A stretch of DNA of 64,000 nt from Pachypanchax playfairii (taxonomy: Eukaryota; Chordata; Actinopteri; Cyprinodontiformes; Aplocheilidae): assembly GCA_006937955.1 (NCBI GenBank), contig SSNP01000193.1:186001-250000 (forward strand). Direction: 5' to 3'. Under the pieces are notes generated by a model that saw only the letters and a list, made by a program, of their open reading frames with translations, was not told the origin of the DNA and did not search any database. Position 1 is the stretch's first letter. Every line of letters begins with the position of its first letter. A program made the translations under genes and the position numbers. Positions 53,260-64,000 of this stretch are shown piece by piece.

Positions 53260-53640
53260 AAAGTTTACTTCCCCTAGCTCCCCCAAGAGTCTCTGAAGCT
53301 CGTATGCCCCTATCTTACCTCCACGCCACAGCCAGACATCCCGGTTAGAGGCTATTACAATCGTTAGCTCCCTTCTTCCATCCCAACAAGACACAGACAC
53401 AACCTGGACATTAGCTAATCCATACTTATTGCATCTGGGCTCCTCTTACAGCCTTGTAATTCTTATGGAGAGACATATTAGCGCGACATATTAGGCTGGT
53501 GTGAGTCTACAAGGTGAGATGCTGCGCTGACACTAAATCGACTTAGCTGGAGCCTCACGGGACGTTGTAGGGCACTGCTGCGAGCTGACAACCAGGGCGC
53601 AGTCAGCCTGTATTGAGTTTCGGTGAAGGCTGTTTTAGCT
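53260..53640. promoter_or_regulatory. Candidate conserved non-coding element
   Basis: Non-repetitive sequence with AGGCTATTACAATCGTTAGC, ACATTAGCTAATCCATAC and a near-duplicated GACATATTAG pair (about 53473 and 53486). Compositional call. Confidence 0.27.
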
Positions 53641-56600
53641 TGTAGTGCTACATGGGGCAACAGAGGTGGGTGGGGGGGAGATGCTTCAGCTCATTGCGTT
53701 TACTGACAGGAACCTTGCAGACCACAGAGCTGAAGGGATCAATAGCATTGCGCTGCATGGCACTACCAGACGGAGGCAGACCCAAACACAAAGAGATTAC
53801 ATTACTCTTAGCTTTAAATCAAGAAAAGGCTCCATTGCTATCAGTACAACACAAACACAGTCACTTTGCTCTCAAATTACAATAAGTATTTAGTTTTCTG
53901 TTGCATCATCACATCCCCTTTCAATAGAAACACTACTGTATATTTGTGCAAACACAAATGCACCATCTGTCCCAACATCTAAGACGTCCAACACACAGGC
54001 TGTTTTTTGTGTGTCTGATGATCCTGGACCTGAGCCTCCAGGTGGCCTTGCATTCCCTCTCTGAACAAACAGAGCAGCAGTTGGCTCCACTTCCCCAGTG
54101 TCACCAGGGCCAAGCCCGGACATTGTGTGGCCCGCCGGCCTGCTGACACCATCACCCAGCCTTCCAGGGACTGGCTGCTGGGTCACAGAGTTGACGTTCA
54201 TTAAAGGAAGTAGCATGGAGAGTTCGAGGGAGTTGACAGCGCTCTCGTCACGTTGCAGCCTAGAAATCAGACGCTTGTGGAGCACACACTCATCTCTGTT
54301 TCTAACAATAAAAGAAACAATGAAGCTGTTAAACACTGTATGACCTCTTTAGGACTCCACAAGTATGACAGGTCTAGTTTATCCAACAGAGGCCACTGCA
54401 CTTGCAGAATTTCACAAAGTCACAAGTAAAGTCTAAATTAATAGAAGTGGCTTGAATGGGAAATGATGAATGAATAACGGTGGTCTGAGAGAACAAGTGC
54501 AAAGTTTAGTGGACCGTAAGGAACAATGAAAATCAAAAAAAAAAAAAAAAAGGAGAGAAGTGAAGTAGCTTGAGTGTTTTAAGGAACAGATGTGCTGTGG
54601 ATGAATCAAACATCTGCTGGCTCTGCATGACCACCACAATCTTTAATCTTGATCCCTATCTTCTGGCATATTTCACCAGACATTCCAACAAACCTTTAAC
54701 TTTATACAGCTGATAGCAAAAATAATATATCTACAGTATGTTCTTATGCAACTTGAGACATGTCTTTAATAATTAGCCCAGTTTTGTGCATTATTTTTGA
54801 TAACTTCTGCTATTGTCCCTCATTTTGGTGCAATTTATTTGTTCTCATGTGTTTTTCATTGAAAAATGTTTTCATTATTTTTTGGAAGCAAATTTAAAAT
54901 GTAGAAGATCTTATTCTTATGTTCAGCTGTGGAATTTTAGATGCAAAAATCTACATCCGTCCTGGAATGTTTGTGTTGTATTTATTTAAATAATTTTGTT
55001 CAAAATTAGGTTTACTCAGCAATATGACTGTCGTTTTGCACCTTCCACTTGTTTAACATTTTCTTGCAAAATATGCTGTTTGATACCTGCACTTTTTTTC
55101 CTTAAATACTTTACGTGACGGACAGATTTCTTTGAAATGCCCACACATCCTCGTGTTCCTTTCTTGATACGTGATTCAGTCAGTCAGTGAAAAATCACCG
55201 GGATGTGGGAGGTGGGGAGTGTGGCAGAAAGGTAGCAGAGAGTGAGATAGAGCGAGAGAGCGAGAGACTCGAGTTAATGGTCTTGCATCTTCCTGGCAGC
55301 ATGTCAATAATGGCTCTGATCACATTAAATAAAGAGTCCATTAGCTTATTCTTTCTCTTCCTGCATGCTGCACAGCTAAAGCACAGGAGGAAGCTGAAGA
55401 GCTCCTCTAATGCAATGTGTCTGCATGTTACAGACACCTCTATCTGGACCAAAAACAAGATGACCTGGAAAGTTTACCTCTGCTGCGATCCATTATTCAT
55501 TCACAACTGTTTTTTTTAAATGCCAGAATGGGAAATATATTTGTAAACGATTCTGATTGTGTGTAAATTTCCCTGTAAAGCAGCGTTTTTGCAGTTATCT
55601 GTGTAGTTCTTTAACACTTAATGTACAGTAGCATCTGTTCATTTAAAGTTACTCAAAGCTGCTCACCATAGACTTTATTCTGTGACCCATAATATAACAC
55701 AAAAGAGATACAGAAACAAGTGATACAAGACACAGTGCAACCACACAAAAATGTAGCCAAAGAGCAAATTGGGAGCATATGTTAATGCGTCTACTCTGTT
55801 ACGGCCTCCTGCCAAAATAGTAATCAAGACAAAGGAGATGTGATATAAGTGGGAGAGAAAAGCATTTCTACCAGCACACACACATGCACACACACACTGG
55901 ACAGACAGACCATTTCTCAGCCGCCTCACTGCTCTCCATTGGCCCTGGAGGGAGCGCAGAGGCCCCCACATCTGTCTCCCAGGTCCACGACAGACCTGGC
56001 TGCCGTATCCAGACCCAAGACATCACACGAATCATCCTCAATTAATGTGAAACATCAGACGATCCCTCGCCGCGTCTATCTGTCCTCCTCTCTTCTCTGA
56101 GGCATCCCCTCTAGCTCGGTGCTGGGTCTGTTGAATTTTACACAATGACCACAGTTACGCTTCCTTAGCACAGTCAGGCGAGGTTAGCCGACATCTCCGC
56201 GCTATTGTGCGTCTTGTACAGAGAGACAGGGAATCAATACATCAGCTCAGACCCCAAGGCTGCTCACATGTTAGTGCTGCGAGGCGGTTCCTAAGAGGTT
56301 CTGAACTCAGAGAACAGCCAACTTTGCTCTGCTGTGCATTGAGGTCTGAAATGGCTTCCATGTGCTGCCCCGTCTGCACCTCTGCTGGGCTGTGGCCAGA
56401 GGATTGTCCTGTCCACTTTTTAAAGATGCCAAGGGACAGCTTTTGAACATAAATGATGATGATGGAGGAGGTGGAAAGTCAAGAGAGTCAGATGAATCAG
56501 ATGTTGGGAGACCTAAGAATGATAGATTTGCTTTGAAAAACAGATAAATACAACACAATTAAGTGAAGGGAGGAAAAAAGGAAACTGTTTACGAAAGGCC

Positions 56601-58119
56601 ACCTGGAACCCCGTGTGTGCCAGGTTGTGACTCAGCCATCTTTGTTTAAGTCTTCAACAATATAATAACCCCCCTCCATACCCCCAACTCTATCTTCACA
56701 GCCTAGAACTGCACGATAAATCTCACTCCAGTCGATTAGTGTGCCCTTAGCAACAACCAACACACAGTCATGAATTTTTAACCAAAGCCACGAGTTAAAT
56801 CAGGTTGAGAGGTGAAAGCAGGGTATCTTGTGGGCTGAGAGTTGATCAGTGTGTTTGGTAAAGCAGAATAAGCCCTGTGGCCTCTTTACATTTACTTACT
56901 GAACCCTGGCAAACAGCCTTCTGATGCTGTGAGGAGCAGAAAACTGACCAAGTCATTGCCCTTTGCATGGTTCTTAATTAAATGATAAAACAGGAATCAA
57001 CCCTGACTGCTCCGAGTTCTCATCAGGAAAATGAGTTGGTGGTTATTAAATCATCGCTGCTTCCACATCATTTGGGTTTTTAAAGCGAAGGTAAATTTGG
57101 TTTGTGTCATTTTTTTTAAATAATCTTTGAGCTTTACGTGAGCAGATTTATTTTACTTCTCAAAGTAGTCTAAGTTGTTGTTTGCATCTGAATCTTTTCT
57201 CAGTTTAACATCTGTGTGTGAGAAATGTTAAACAACATTGGGAGGAACCTAAGTTCTTTGTAGCCAAAAACAAAAACTGGATGTTCTAAGTGTAACAAAA
57301 TTACCAAAAAATAATCCCTCAAAAACCTCCAAACAAATTCAGGCATTAAGACAATTTGAGGCTAAATTCAAGAAATTTCGCATAACATTTGTATAAATTC
57401 ATTTACATTTTTCAACATATGCAAATGTTTCATAAGTACATATCGAGTGTCATTCTAACTGAAAATTCAAATATTTTTCCATACCTCACCCTCCAAGTGA
57501 CATGATTTGGATTTGCTGAAGAGACACTTTGTCTTAAAAGATGAAACATTTTTAATTGTTTTCTTGTTAAATGTTGATAATTACACAGCATAAAGCTGTG
57601 ATAAACTGACAGAATAATGCTCCCATGGCTCTGAAAACAAACATTTGAGTCAATTTTAAAATAAATGCCTCTGATAAGCAACACATAAAAAAAGAAACAT
57701 TACCAAGATCACAGAGTACATTTCAGGCCTTATGATTCCTGCAAATGTCCTCCACCCACGCCTTGTAGCTGGAGATTTTCCTGTGGTCCATCACAAGGGA
57801 AAGGAGTAGAGCTTGTTGTTCACAGATGACCTCTGACCTGCCACTGGGGGAGCCAATAGGGAAGAGGCTTGTGTCTTCTGAGCTCTTGCCCTCTGATGTG
57901 ATGGCTCCAGGCAGTGGGCTTTGCATGAACCTATCCCCAACAGTGTACACCCCCCCCCCCCTCTCGTCACCAGATCTTCTGCATTATTCATAAAGGTCCA
58001 AAATGTAGTGCGGGTGGGGGACGGGAGGGAGCAGAAAATGGAAGAGGAAGCGTCAAAGTTCAAGACCTTCTCGGATCACAAGGAACTTTTGCTTAACCTC
58101 CCTTGAAGTAGCAAACACG

Positions 58120-58340
58120 GGGAATAGAGCACGTTTTTTCTTTTCTTTTTCTTTTTTTATTAAGGAACTGGATCTGAGAGCAGGACTGGAGATCAATGGG
58201 GATTCCCTCGAGGCTTTGCCAAGATCACATTCACTGCAAGGTGATTGGCGAATCAATGTGGTTCCCATGGTCGGCTTTGCCATTGTGAGAACTGATCCTT
58301 TCTTTTTTTCAACTGAACTGTCTCATGATCAGTTGAACTG
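58120..58340. promoter_or_regulatory. Candidate conserved non-coding element
   Basis: Right of a T-rich stretch lies about 170 bases of balanced, non-repetitive DNA (GGATCTGAGAGCAGGACTGG, TCCCTCGAGGCTTTGCCAAG, GTGATTGGCGAATCAATGTG). GGCTTTGCCA occurs twice in related form (58211 and 58272). Inference only. Confidence 0.32.
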
Positions 58341-58639
58341 CCCCCATGCTTAGATGGAAGTGTCAGAGATCTCACAACTGAGAATTTTTTTTAGAAAAGT
58401 AGAGAAGGCTATGGTGTATTTTATTACTTTTTTTAACTTTAAATGGCATTTCTGCTTAGACATGAGGGTATGATGGATGACAATTAGTATAAAGTTAAGT
58501 TGCTAATCCTGAGTGCATACCTGAAGGATAGACCACAGTTCCTGCCTATTTTTGGACTGACAGAGGGAACCCATCATCCTCAGCAGTCTGCACAAACATA
58601 TACCCCGTTCCACACATAATAATCCAGTGCCACAGCGCC

Positions 58640-59110
58640 ACAGTGGATTTAAAATAAATTACATCAGCAAAAAGATGAATAAATACTCTGCTTGCAAGAT
58701 GAATTCAGCGAGACACAGATGCTGGCGGATGAAATAAACCAACAACAGAAGCTGTCCACCAGATAAAGTGGGGTACCCCCATCTTCTCACTGCTGTAATT
58801 ATTGGCTAATAGTCATTAACCTGGCAAACAGAGGTTTAGCTGCATTGTTTAAAGGACTCTGGGATGCATAGTGACAGACTAATATGTCATAGCACTAGGG
58901 GAGATGGGGGAGGGGTGGATTAATGAGATTTTACTGGAGGGAGTGTACAAGAATAGGTGGGGCACGCCTGGAAAAATATAGGGGGATGAAGGCCACATTA
59001 AGCTAATTGGAAGATGAGTGCCTACTTGTAAAAGTGCTTCTAATGGCATATTTGTTTCTCTCACAGCATCTCAAGGCTAATGCAGGGGAGTGGAGTTGTA
59101 AGACTTATGG
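58640..59110. promoter_or_regulatory. Candidate conserved non-coding element, extended
   Basis: Nearly 500 bases without simple repeats and with many TAAT/ATTA cores (CTGTAATTATTGGCTAATAG, GTCATTAACC, AAGCTAATTGG) mixed with G/C-rich motifs. Its length, composition and closeness to the coding exon make it one of the better regulatory candidates here. There is no direct proof. Confidence 0.35.
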
Positions 59111-60450
59111 TAGTAAAGATTATAAGGGCACATCTTTGTCTGCAAATGTGTGTCAACACCCTTTAGTGGCTCATCTTTACATAATAAATATTGTTTGCAT
59201 CGCTCCTGTGAAGTCAGATTTGCAAAATAGAGTGTTAAATTAAATGCAGCTGACTTCATTAAAGAGGATTCTGGAGAAAATAACCAGCTGAGTTTCTGCA
59301 AAGATGGAATTTTATTCATGTTTGTCCTCTTTCACCATCCTTTTGGAGAGACTGGTTTATTAAAAAAGACATGTTTGACTTTTGTTCTGTGACAAAAATG
59401 CTAATGTTTTTTTGTCATGTGTCTGTGACAACCACTGAGAAGATATTCGGTTAGCCTCATCGCAAACAGACTCTTAAAGTACAAAGAACTGCTTAACTGT
59501 TCATTCTTCCTCTAACACCAGTGGCTTGTTGAACCTGCGTCTTGCTATTATAGTCTTCTGAAGTGTAGACGTTAAAGCACATTATAAATTAAAATGACAG
59601 AAACTTTGTGATGAATGAGAGATTTAGATTTTTTGTTAAATTGTTATACATTTCCAAGTGTTTATAAGTTCTCAAAATAATCTAAATAAAGTTGAGGGAT
59701 TATTCGTAAGCATTTTGTAATGCTCCAATTAAATTGACATCATATTAAGAGTGGTACTCAACTCAATTTAATCTAATTTTATACATCAAAGTGAAACAGA
59801 AGCTAAATATATTCAATTTAAAACAGGATTAAATTGAGTTAAACAAGTCTTAGTCAATGTATCAGTGGTAAAATGTTTATTGGAATAAAAAACTCAAAAA
59901 CTCATTTAGAATCATTCCTGTATCTAATAAAACCTTAAACTAGTTACCTTTTTCAGTTTGTAACACAAATGAGTCCCTTTTTGTCTCTTAAAAAAATCTG
60001 AAAAGACTGATGTACTTCTTAAAACCACACTTTTTTAAAACAATTTCTGTTGGTGGAGCTGCTTAAAGATTCACTTTTTAATTTGCTTTCATTTTTTTTT
60101 TTCAATTAAATCAAATGGAAACACTAATGCCCCGATGGCCTTGCAGTACGTAATAATAGTGTCCAGGCTAGAATTTAAAGTCATACCTCCAGGCTAAAAC
60201 TCCAGAGCGCCCACAGAATGAAAGTGTAAAATGTTTTTTAATGTATATTTAACAACAAATACCCCAGTGACTATTGATGTTTCGTCTCAGAAGAATCTAT
60301 TTCTCTAGTATATCTGAGGGCATGATATAAAACCACTCACACTTTTATTTTTTTTATTTTTTTTCTGTGTTTCTTCCTCTGTGTCTCTCCTGTGCTCTCT
60401 CTTTTTTGCTGTCTCTCTTTAAACATTTATCTTCTGTTTTCTCCTTACAG

Positions 60451-60655
60451 GCCCTTTGTGCTTTGTGATGTTGGTTTTTACAGCTTTCTACTCACCGAGT
60501 TGCCATTTATCTTTTATAGATGCCAGCAGCTAGGAGCACAAAAGAAATGCTACCATTTCAGTATGACTAATTGTCATCACTTGTGTTACTCCCTTGATGT
60601 CGCTTGCCGCCGTTCCCTCAGGAACCTGTGTGAACTGCAGTATTTACACTAAATC
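60451..60655 (+). other. Candidate alternative or truncating bnc2 exon / conserved segment
   Basis: About 100 bases of pyrimidine-rich DNA end in TTTTCTCCTTACAG (60437-60450), a strong splice acceptor. The following 200 bases are mixed in composition, unlike the A/T-rich intron. If spliced after exon B (phase 0) the reading frame meets TGA at the sixth codon, giving a short ALCAL tail and a truncated basonuclin. Only weak donor-like sites follow (for example GTAAAT at 60670). It could instead be a conserved non-coding element or chance acceptor. Confidence 0.3.
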
Positions 60656-61712
60656 TTCCTGTCTATCTTGTAAATTTTTTGTTACATTAACCTATCTCAT
60701 ATAACAATGTACAGCACACATGGAGTCTGAGTTGATTATTTTCAGCATATGCCTGAAAAGAATTTGCCAAATTTGGTGCTCTGTTTGGATCAATGCTCAA
60801 TTCCCAGTAGACTGCTTTGGTTTCGTTAGATAAAAGCCTGTTCCTCGTTATTTCTGTGTCTTCAAATGCAAAACCAAAGTAATTAAATTTCAGAAAGTTG
60901 ATGGGTTGCAATAATTACCTTTTGTTAAATTCATGCTGCATTTCTCCAGTTTTTAAGTGTAGCTACTGTTAACTAAAGCCACCTCATCAGCTGGTCAAAC
61001 AACATGACCCTTTAAACCTCACATGATTTCCATTTAATATTTACAAAATATTAATATACAGTCATAATTATTATCTATGTCTTTCAATGAAAAGAAGTGC
61101 AACCTTAAAACATCCTCGAGAACAACCTAATATTAACATGAAATTATGTTCCAAAGTCCATTACCAGTTGTCTTCCCTCGAGCATTTCACCATCTCAGAG
61201 ATAGAGAATACAGATGAATTACCAACCAAGGTCTGATTATTGGCTTGCACTAATTATTCTGTTATTTCTATTGTTAATATTATTTTCTCTGGCTCACAAA
61301 GTTTTGTAGAAAACTCAAAATACAGCTTGCACACTGAGGGAGGGTTAGAAAGAGTTTACAATATTTAAAAAGCAATTTTTTTTCAGCCTTACAGATTTAA
61401 AACTTTGCTATATTTAACGATGTTGAGACCCTCTGATAACGCCATCTCATTAGGTATAGTTAGTTAGCTTTAGACTCAGGTGAATAATGTGCCCAACAGC
61501 AAAACTGATCAATAGAAAAAAAAAGAACAGAAATAGAGAGTAAAGGTTTATATTTCTGACAAGGCTTATTTGATAGGTAATGCTCCAGGACCTGCTGCAT
61601 ATCATGAGCAGAAAAAAAATCATCCCCGCTCAGTCTTGTCCTTTGACCAGACTAATTATTCACAATCAATAATAGTTTGTATCTTCTCTTTTGTCTCTTC
61701 TGGGACATTTAG

Positions 61713-64000
61713 GATGCTGCAGGCAAGGTGCTGGACCGCTGGACTATCATGTCCCGTGAAGAAGAGATCATCACCCTGCAGCAGTTCTTGCGCTTTGGTG
61801 AGACCAAGTCCATTGTGGAGCTTATGGCTATTCAGGAGAAAGAAGGTCAGGCAGTTACAGTTCCCTCATCAAAGACAGACTCTGGGATTAGAACATTCAT
61901 CGAAAGTAATAATAGGACCCGCAGCCCAGGGCTCTTGACACATCTGGAAAATAGTAGCCCATCCAGCATTCACCATTTTGAAAATATCCCCAACAGCTTA
62001 GCCTTCCTTCTACCATTCCAGTACATCAACCCAGTCTCTGCCCCTATGCTTGGCCTGCCCCCCAATGGCCTCCCAATGGAGCAGTCTGCCCTACGGCTTC
62101 GAGAGCCCAGCCTGCCAAATCAAGGAGAGCATGTAGAGACCAGTGAATCAGAAGTGTCTCTATCACCCTTTCGCACAGGTCAGAGCCCAAGTCGTGGAGT
62201 ACTAGGAGCCATTACCAACAGCACTGAACCCAAGACAGAACCCAGCAACTGTGCATCGCCTATCTCACCAACCCCCTCCACCCAGCAAGCTCAACAGCAA
62301 CAACAGCAGACACAGCTCCAGCAGCAGCAACAACAGCAGGGCCAACAGCAGACCCCAAATCAATCTCAGCAAGCCAACAGTTTGAGTGAACACCAAGTCC
62401 ACCACCACTTTGTAAAGGATGAGCCTTCAAAAACAATCACCCACCCTTCTTTCTCATCCAAGATGCACCGTATGCGCCGCATGGGAGCCACCTCGCGGAA
62501 GGGTCGGGTGTGCTGCAATGCTTGCGGTAAAACATTTTATGACAAAGGCACACTTAAAATACACTACAATGCTGTCCACTTGAAAATTAAACATCGCTGC
62601 ACCATTGAGGGATGCAATATGGTTTTCAGTTCACTGCGCAGTCGCAATCGCCACAGTGCCAATCCCAACCCACGATTGCACATGCCCATGCTGCGCAATA
62701 ACCGTGACAAGGACCTCATCCGTGCCAATTCCACTTCTGGTACACCTGTCATTTCAAACAGTAAAAGTGGCGGCTTCACACTCACTAGCCCTGGAAGGCC
62801 ACCACTTGGCTTCACAACTCCACCAGTAGACCCTATGCTTCAGTCCCCCCTGCAGAGTCCATTAGTCTTCCCCACACTGAAGTCAGTACAGCCAGTGCAG
62901 CCAGTGCCCCCATTCTACCGAACACTAGTGTCCCCAGCAGACCTTGTCAGTCCTCCAGTGTCACTGCCAACCAGCCCCATCATGCCCACCAGTACCAATA
63001 GCACCACCCTGATGGACCAGCAGCAGCAGATCCTAGCTGCTGTTGCTTCACACAATAATGTTCATGTATCCGAGACAGGTTCTTTGTCCCACCGCTTGTC
63101 CATTGCTAGTGCCAATCAGGATATAACAATAGGCAACAGTGACCCCACGCCTAAAAAGAAACCTCGCAAATCAAGCATGCCAGTGAAGATTGAGAAGGAA
63201 GTGATTGACGTGGCAGATGAATATGAGGATAAAGATGATGATGATGATGATAGCATCCACCATAATCACCATCACCATCAGTCAACTCTGCTTCATAACA
63301 ACTTTAAAATTAACGGTAACTGTAACAGCAACAACAGTGGAAATGGCACTGGACACCACAGTGGTGGTAGTGGGCAGCAGTCACCCTCCCAGGATGAGAT
63401 GAGCCCTGGTTTAGCTGTGAGAGGAATGATTAGACAAAGTGAAGATGAATGCAGGGAAGGAACTGGTAGTGAGAGCAGAGGTGGAACTTCTGAGCTAAGA
63501 TGTATGGACAGCTTTACCTCTGAGGACCAGGATCATGAAAGAGACTTTGAAAATGAGTCTGAAACCTCTGATTCTAAGATGTTCTACAGAGATGAACTGA
63601 TGGATGTGGAGGAACAACAAAAGCACAGCAGGGGTGGAAGGGGTCTGGACAAGGAGCAAGAAAGTGAGGCTCATGAAGAAGCACATTTACGAAAAGAATT
63701 AGAAGGAAATGGTCATTCATCTCCCTCCCCTCACCAGCCTCCTATCAAGATTAAAGAAGAACTCAGTGATCCAACTTATGACATGTTTTGCATGAGCCAG
63801 TACGGCCTCTATAACGGAGGTATGGCAGCAGCAGCAGCTGCTGCCGCGAGCATGGCTGCTCTGCATGAGAGCTTCATCTCTTCTATCGGATATGGTGCCA
63901 GTCCACCCAAATTCCCTTCTTCCCAGTCACCAGAAGGGGATCCATGTTCTAGTCCTGACCCCAAAATCTGCTATGTTTGTAAGAAGAGCTTCAAGAGCTC
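61713..64000 (+). CDS. bnc2: bnc2 exon C (large zinc-finger exon, 3' end cut by window)
   Basis: The frame is open from the acceptor (ACATTTAG ending at 61712) to the window edge: 762 codons plus 2 bases, starting [10 protein letters not shown]. In order it encodes the conserved [20 protein letters not shown] block and a Ser/Pro-rich linker with [19 protein letters not shown]. Next come a Gln-rich tract (62283-62372), the first C2H2 finger pair (62514-62579 and 62598-62681) and a Pro-rich region with VQPVPPFYR. Then follow a basic nuclear-localisation segment [13 protein letters not shown] (from 63150), an Asp run and His cluster, an acidic Ser-rich region, a SUMO-like IKEE, an eight-Ala run and the start of the third finger ([11 protein letters not shown]). 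Basonuclins have three separated finger pairs, so at least half of finger 3 and fingers 4-6 lie beyond 64000. No stop codon or frameshift is present. The Gln, Asp/His and Ala runs are longer than I recall in mammalian BNC2. Confidence 0.96.
62283..62372 (+). repeat. bnc2: Gln-rich CAG/CAA tract inside bnc2 coding sequence
   Basis: Mixed CAG and CAA codons encode Gln runs of 2, 6, 1, 7 and 3 residues, interrupted by Ala, Thr, Leu and Gly. The tract sits in the linker before the first zinc-finger pair, where I recall mammalian BNC2 having a short non-repetitive sequence. Mixing of the two codons makes this less prone to slippage than a pure CAG run. Confidence 0.9.
62514..62579 (+). other. bnc2: C2H2 zinc finger 1 of bnc2
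   Basis: The encoded finger has C-x2-C-x12-H-x4-H spacing: CNACGKTF at the start, and a pair of His codons at 62562 and 62577. It forms the first member of the basonuclin finger pair, followed by a short LKIKHR linker. The residue just before the first ligand is Cys (codon 62511-62513); I recall Phe there in mammalian BNC1 and BNC2. Confidence 0.93.
62598..62681 (+). other. bnc2: C2H2 zinc finger 2 of bnc2 (long His spacing)
   Basis: This finger runs from CTIEGC through the [18 protein letters not shown] motif. The ligand spacing is C-x4-C-x12-H-x8-H, the wide His spacing typical of the second finger of each basonuclin pair. The sequence is essentially identical to the basonuclin family pattern. 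Confidence 0.92.
63150..63194 (+). other. bnc2: Nuclear-localisation segment and adjacent VKIE motif
   Basis: Codons 63150-63188 encode [13 protein letters not shown], the basic nuclear-localisation segment of basonuclins. In basonuclin 1, serines in the equivalent segment are known to control nuclear versus cytoplasmic location by phosphorylation; the SS pair is kept here, so the same control is plausible but inferred. The overlapping VKIE (63183-63194) fits a SUMO-attachment consensus. Two further matches, VKDE (62412-62423) and IKEE (63750-63761), lie in the same exon. Confidence 0.75.
63234..63281 (+). repeat. bnc2: Asp6 run followed by His cluster in bnc2
   Basis: Six consecutive GAT codons (63234-63251) are followed by Ser-Ile and then HHNHHHHQ (63258-63281). 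The acidic run extends an acidic stretch that family members share; the His cluster looks lineage-specific. Confidence 0.88.
63825..63848 (+). repeat. bnc2: Ala8 run in bnc2
   Basis: Eight Ala codons (GCA, GCT, GCC, GCG mixed) lie between NGGM and SMAALHESF, just upstream of the third zinc finger. Mammalian BNC2, as I recall it, has only a single Ala at this place. Confidence 0.85.
63969..64000 (+). other. bnc2: C2H2 zinc finger 3 of bnc2, truncated by window end
   Basis: [11 protein letters not shown] supplies the two Cys ligands (codons at 63969 and 63978). The His ligands fall beyond the window. It is preceded by the conserved CSSPDPKI motif. Confidence 0.9.

Larger units (their letters stand above)
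49985..61712 (+). other. bnc2: bnc2 intron between exons B and C, last part
   Basis: Non-coding to the exon C acceptor. Contents: two pieces of a SINE-like repeat (49985-50085 and 50740-50915), mixed segments (53260-53640, 58120-58340, 58640-59110), an A-run (54536-54551), a candidate extra exon (60451 on) and A/T-rich DNA with nothing recognisable (52440-52900, 54640-55130, 57060-57700, 59340-60430, 60900-61560). Confidence 0.8.

Noticed and set aside
61570..61938. 122-residue frame overlapping the start of exon C
   Set aside because: It is out of frame with the conserved basonuclin reading frame.

Overview
The window is an internal piece of one vertebrate nuclear gene, basonuclin 2 (bnc2), read left to right on the + strand. 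It is almost certainly from a ray-finned (teleost) fish. The evidence is three exons whose products join in frame into a basonuclin-2 polypeptide, plus very large introns packed with CA/GT, GA and GATA-type microsatellites and with repeat copies of the tRNA-headed kind common in fish genomes. About 2.6 kb of the 64 kb (roughly 4%) is coding; the rest is intron. Start codon, promoter, terminal exon and 3' UTR are not in the window.

Layout: 1-33116 is the intron upstream of the first visible exon (its 5' end lies outside). Exon A is 33117-33219 (Cys-rich N-terminal motif). A 1.8 kb intron follows, then exon B at 34999-35234 (conserved basonuclin N-terminal region). A 26.5 kb intron spans 35235-61712. 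Exon C is the large zinc-finger exon, 61713 to beyond 64000. It holds the first C2H2 zinc-finger pair, a basic nuclear-localisation segment, several low-complexity runs (Gln, Asp, His, Ala) and the first half of the third finger, where the window ends. Intron phases are 0, 1, 0, so exons A and B together are 339 nt and could be skipped jointly without a frameshift.

The most solid unexpected finding concerns the assembly. A 3,167-base block (12415-15581) is repeated at a constant offset of 3,177 bases (15592-18758), and the copies abut a run of ten Ns. The first copy stops exactly at the end of a GT microsatellite. This is best read as two overlapping contigs that were not merged, so the real intron is probably about 3.2 kb shorter.

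Several intronic segments have the texture of conserved non-coding elements: mixed base composition, clustered TAAT cores, and no simple repeats. bnc2 acts in pigment-pattern formation in fish and pigmentation and craniofacial development in mammals, so these are reasonable cis-regulatory candidates, but that is inference from base composition alone. A segment at 60451 has a textbook splice acceptor and may be an alternative or truncating exon. I found no second protein-coding gene, CRISPR array, tRNA/rRNA gene, intact transposon or evidence of a new multi-gene system.
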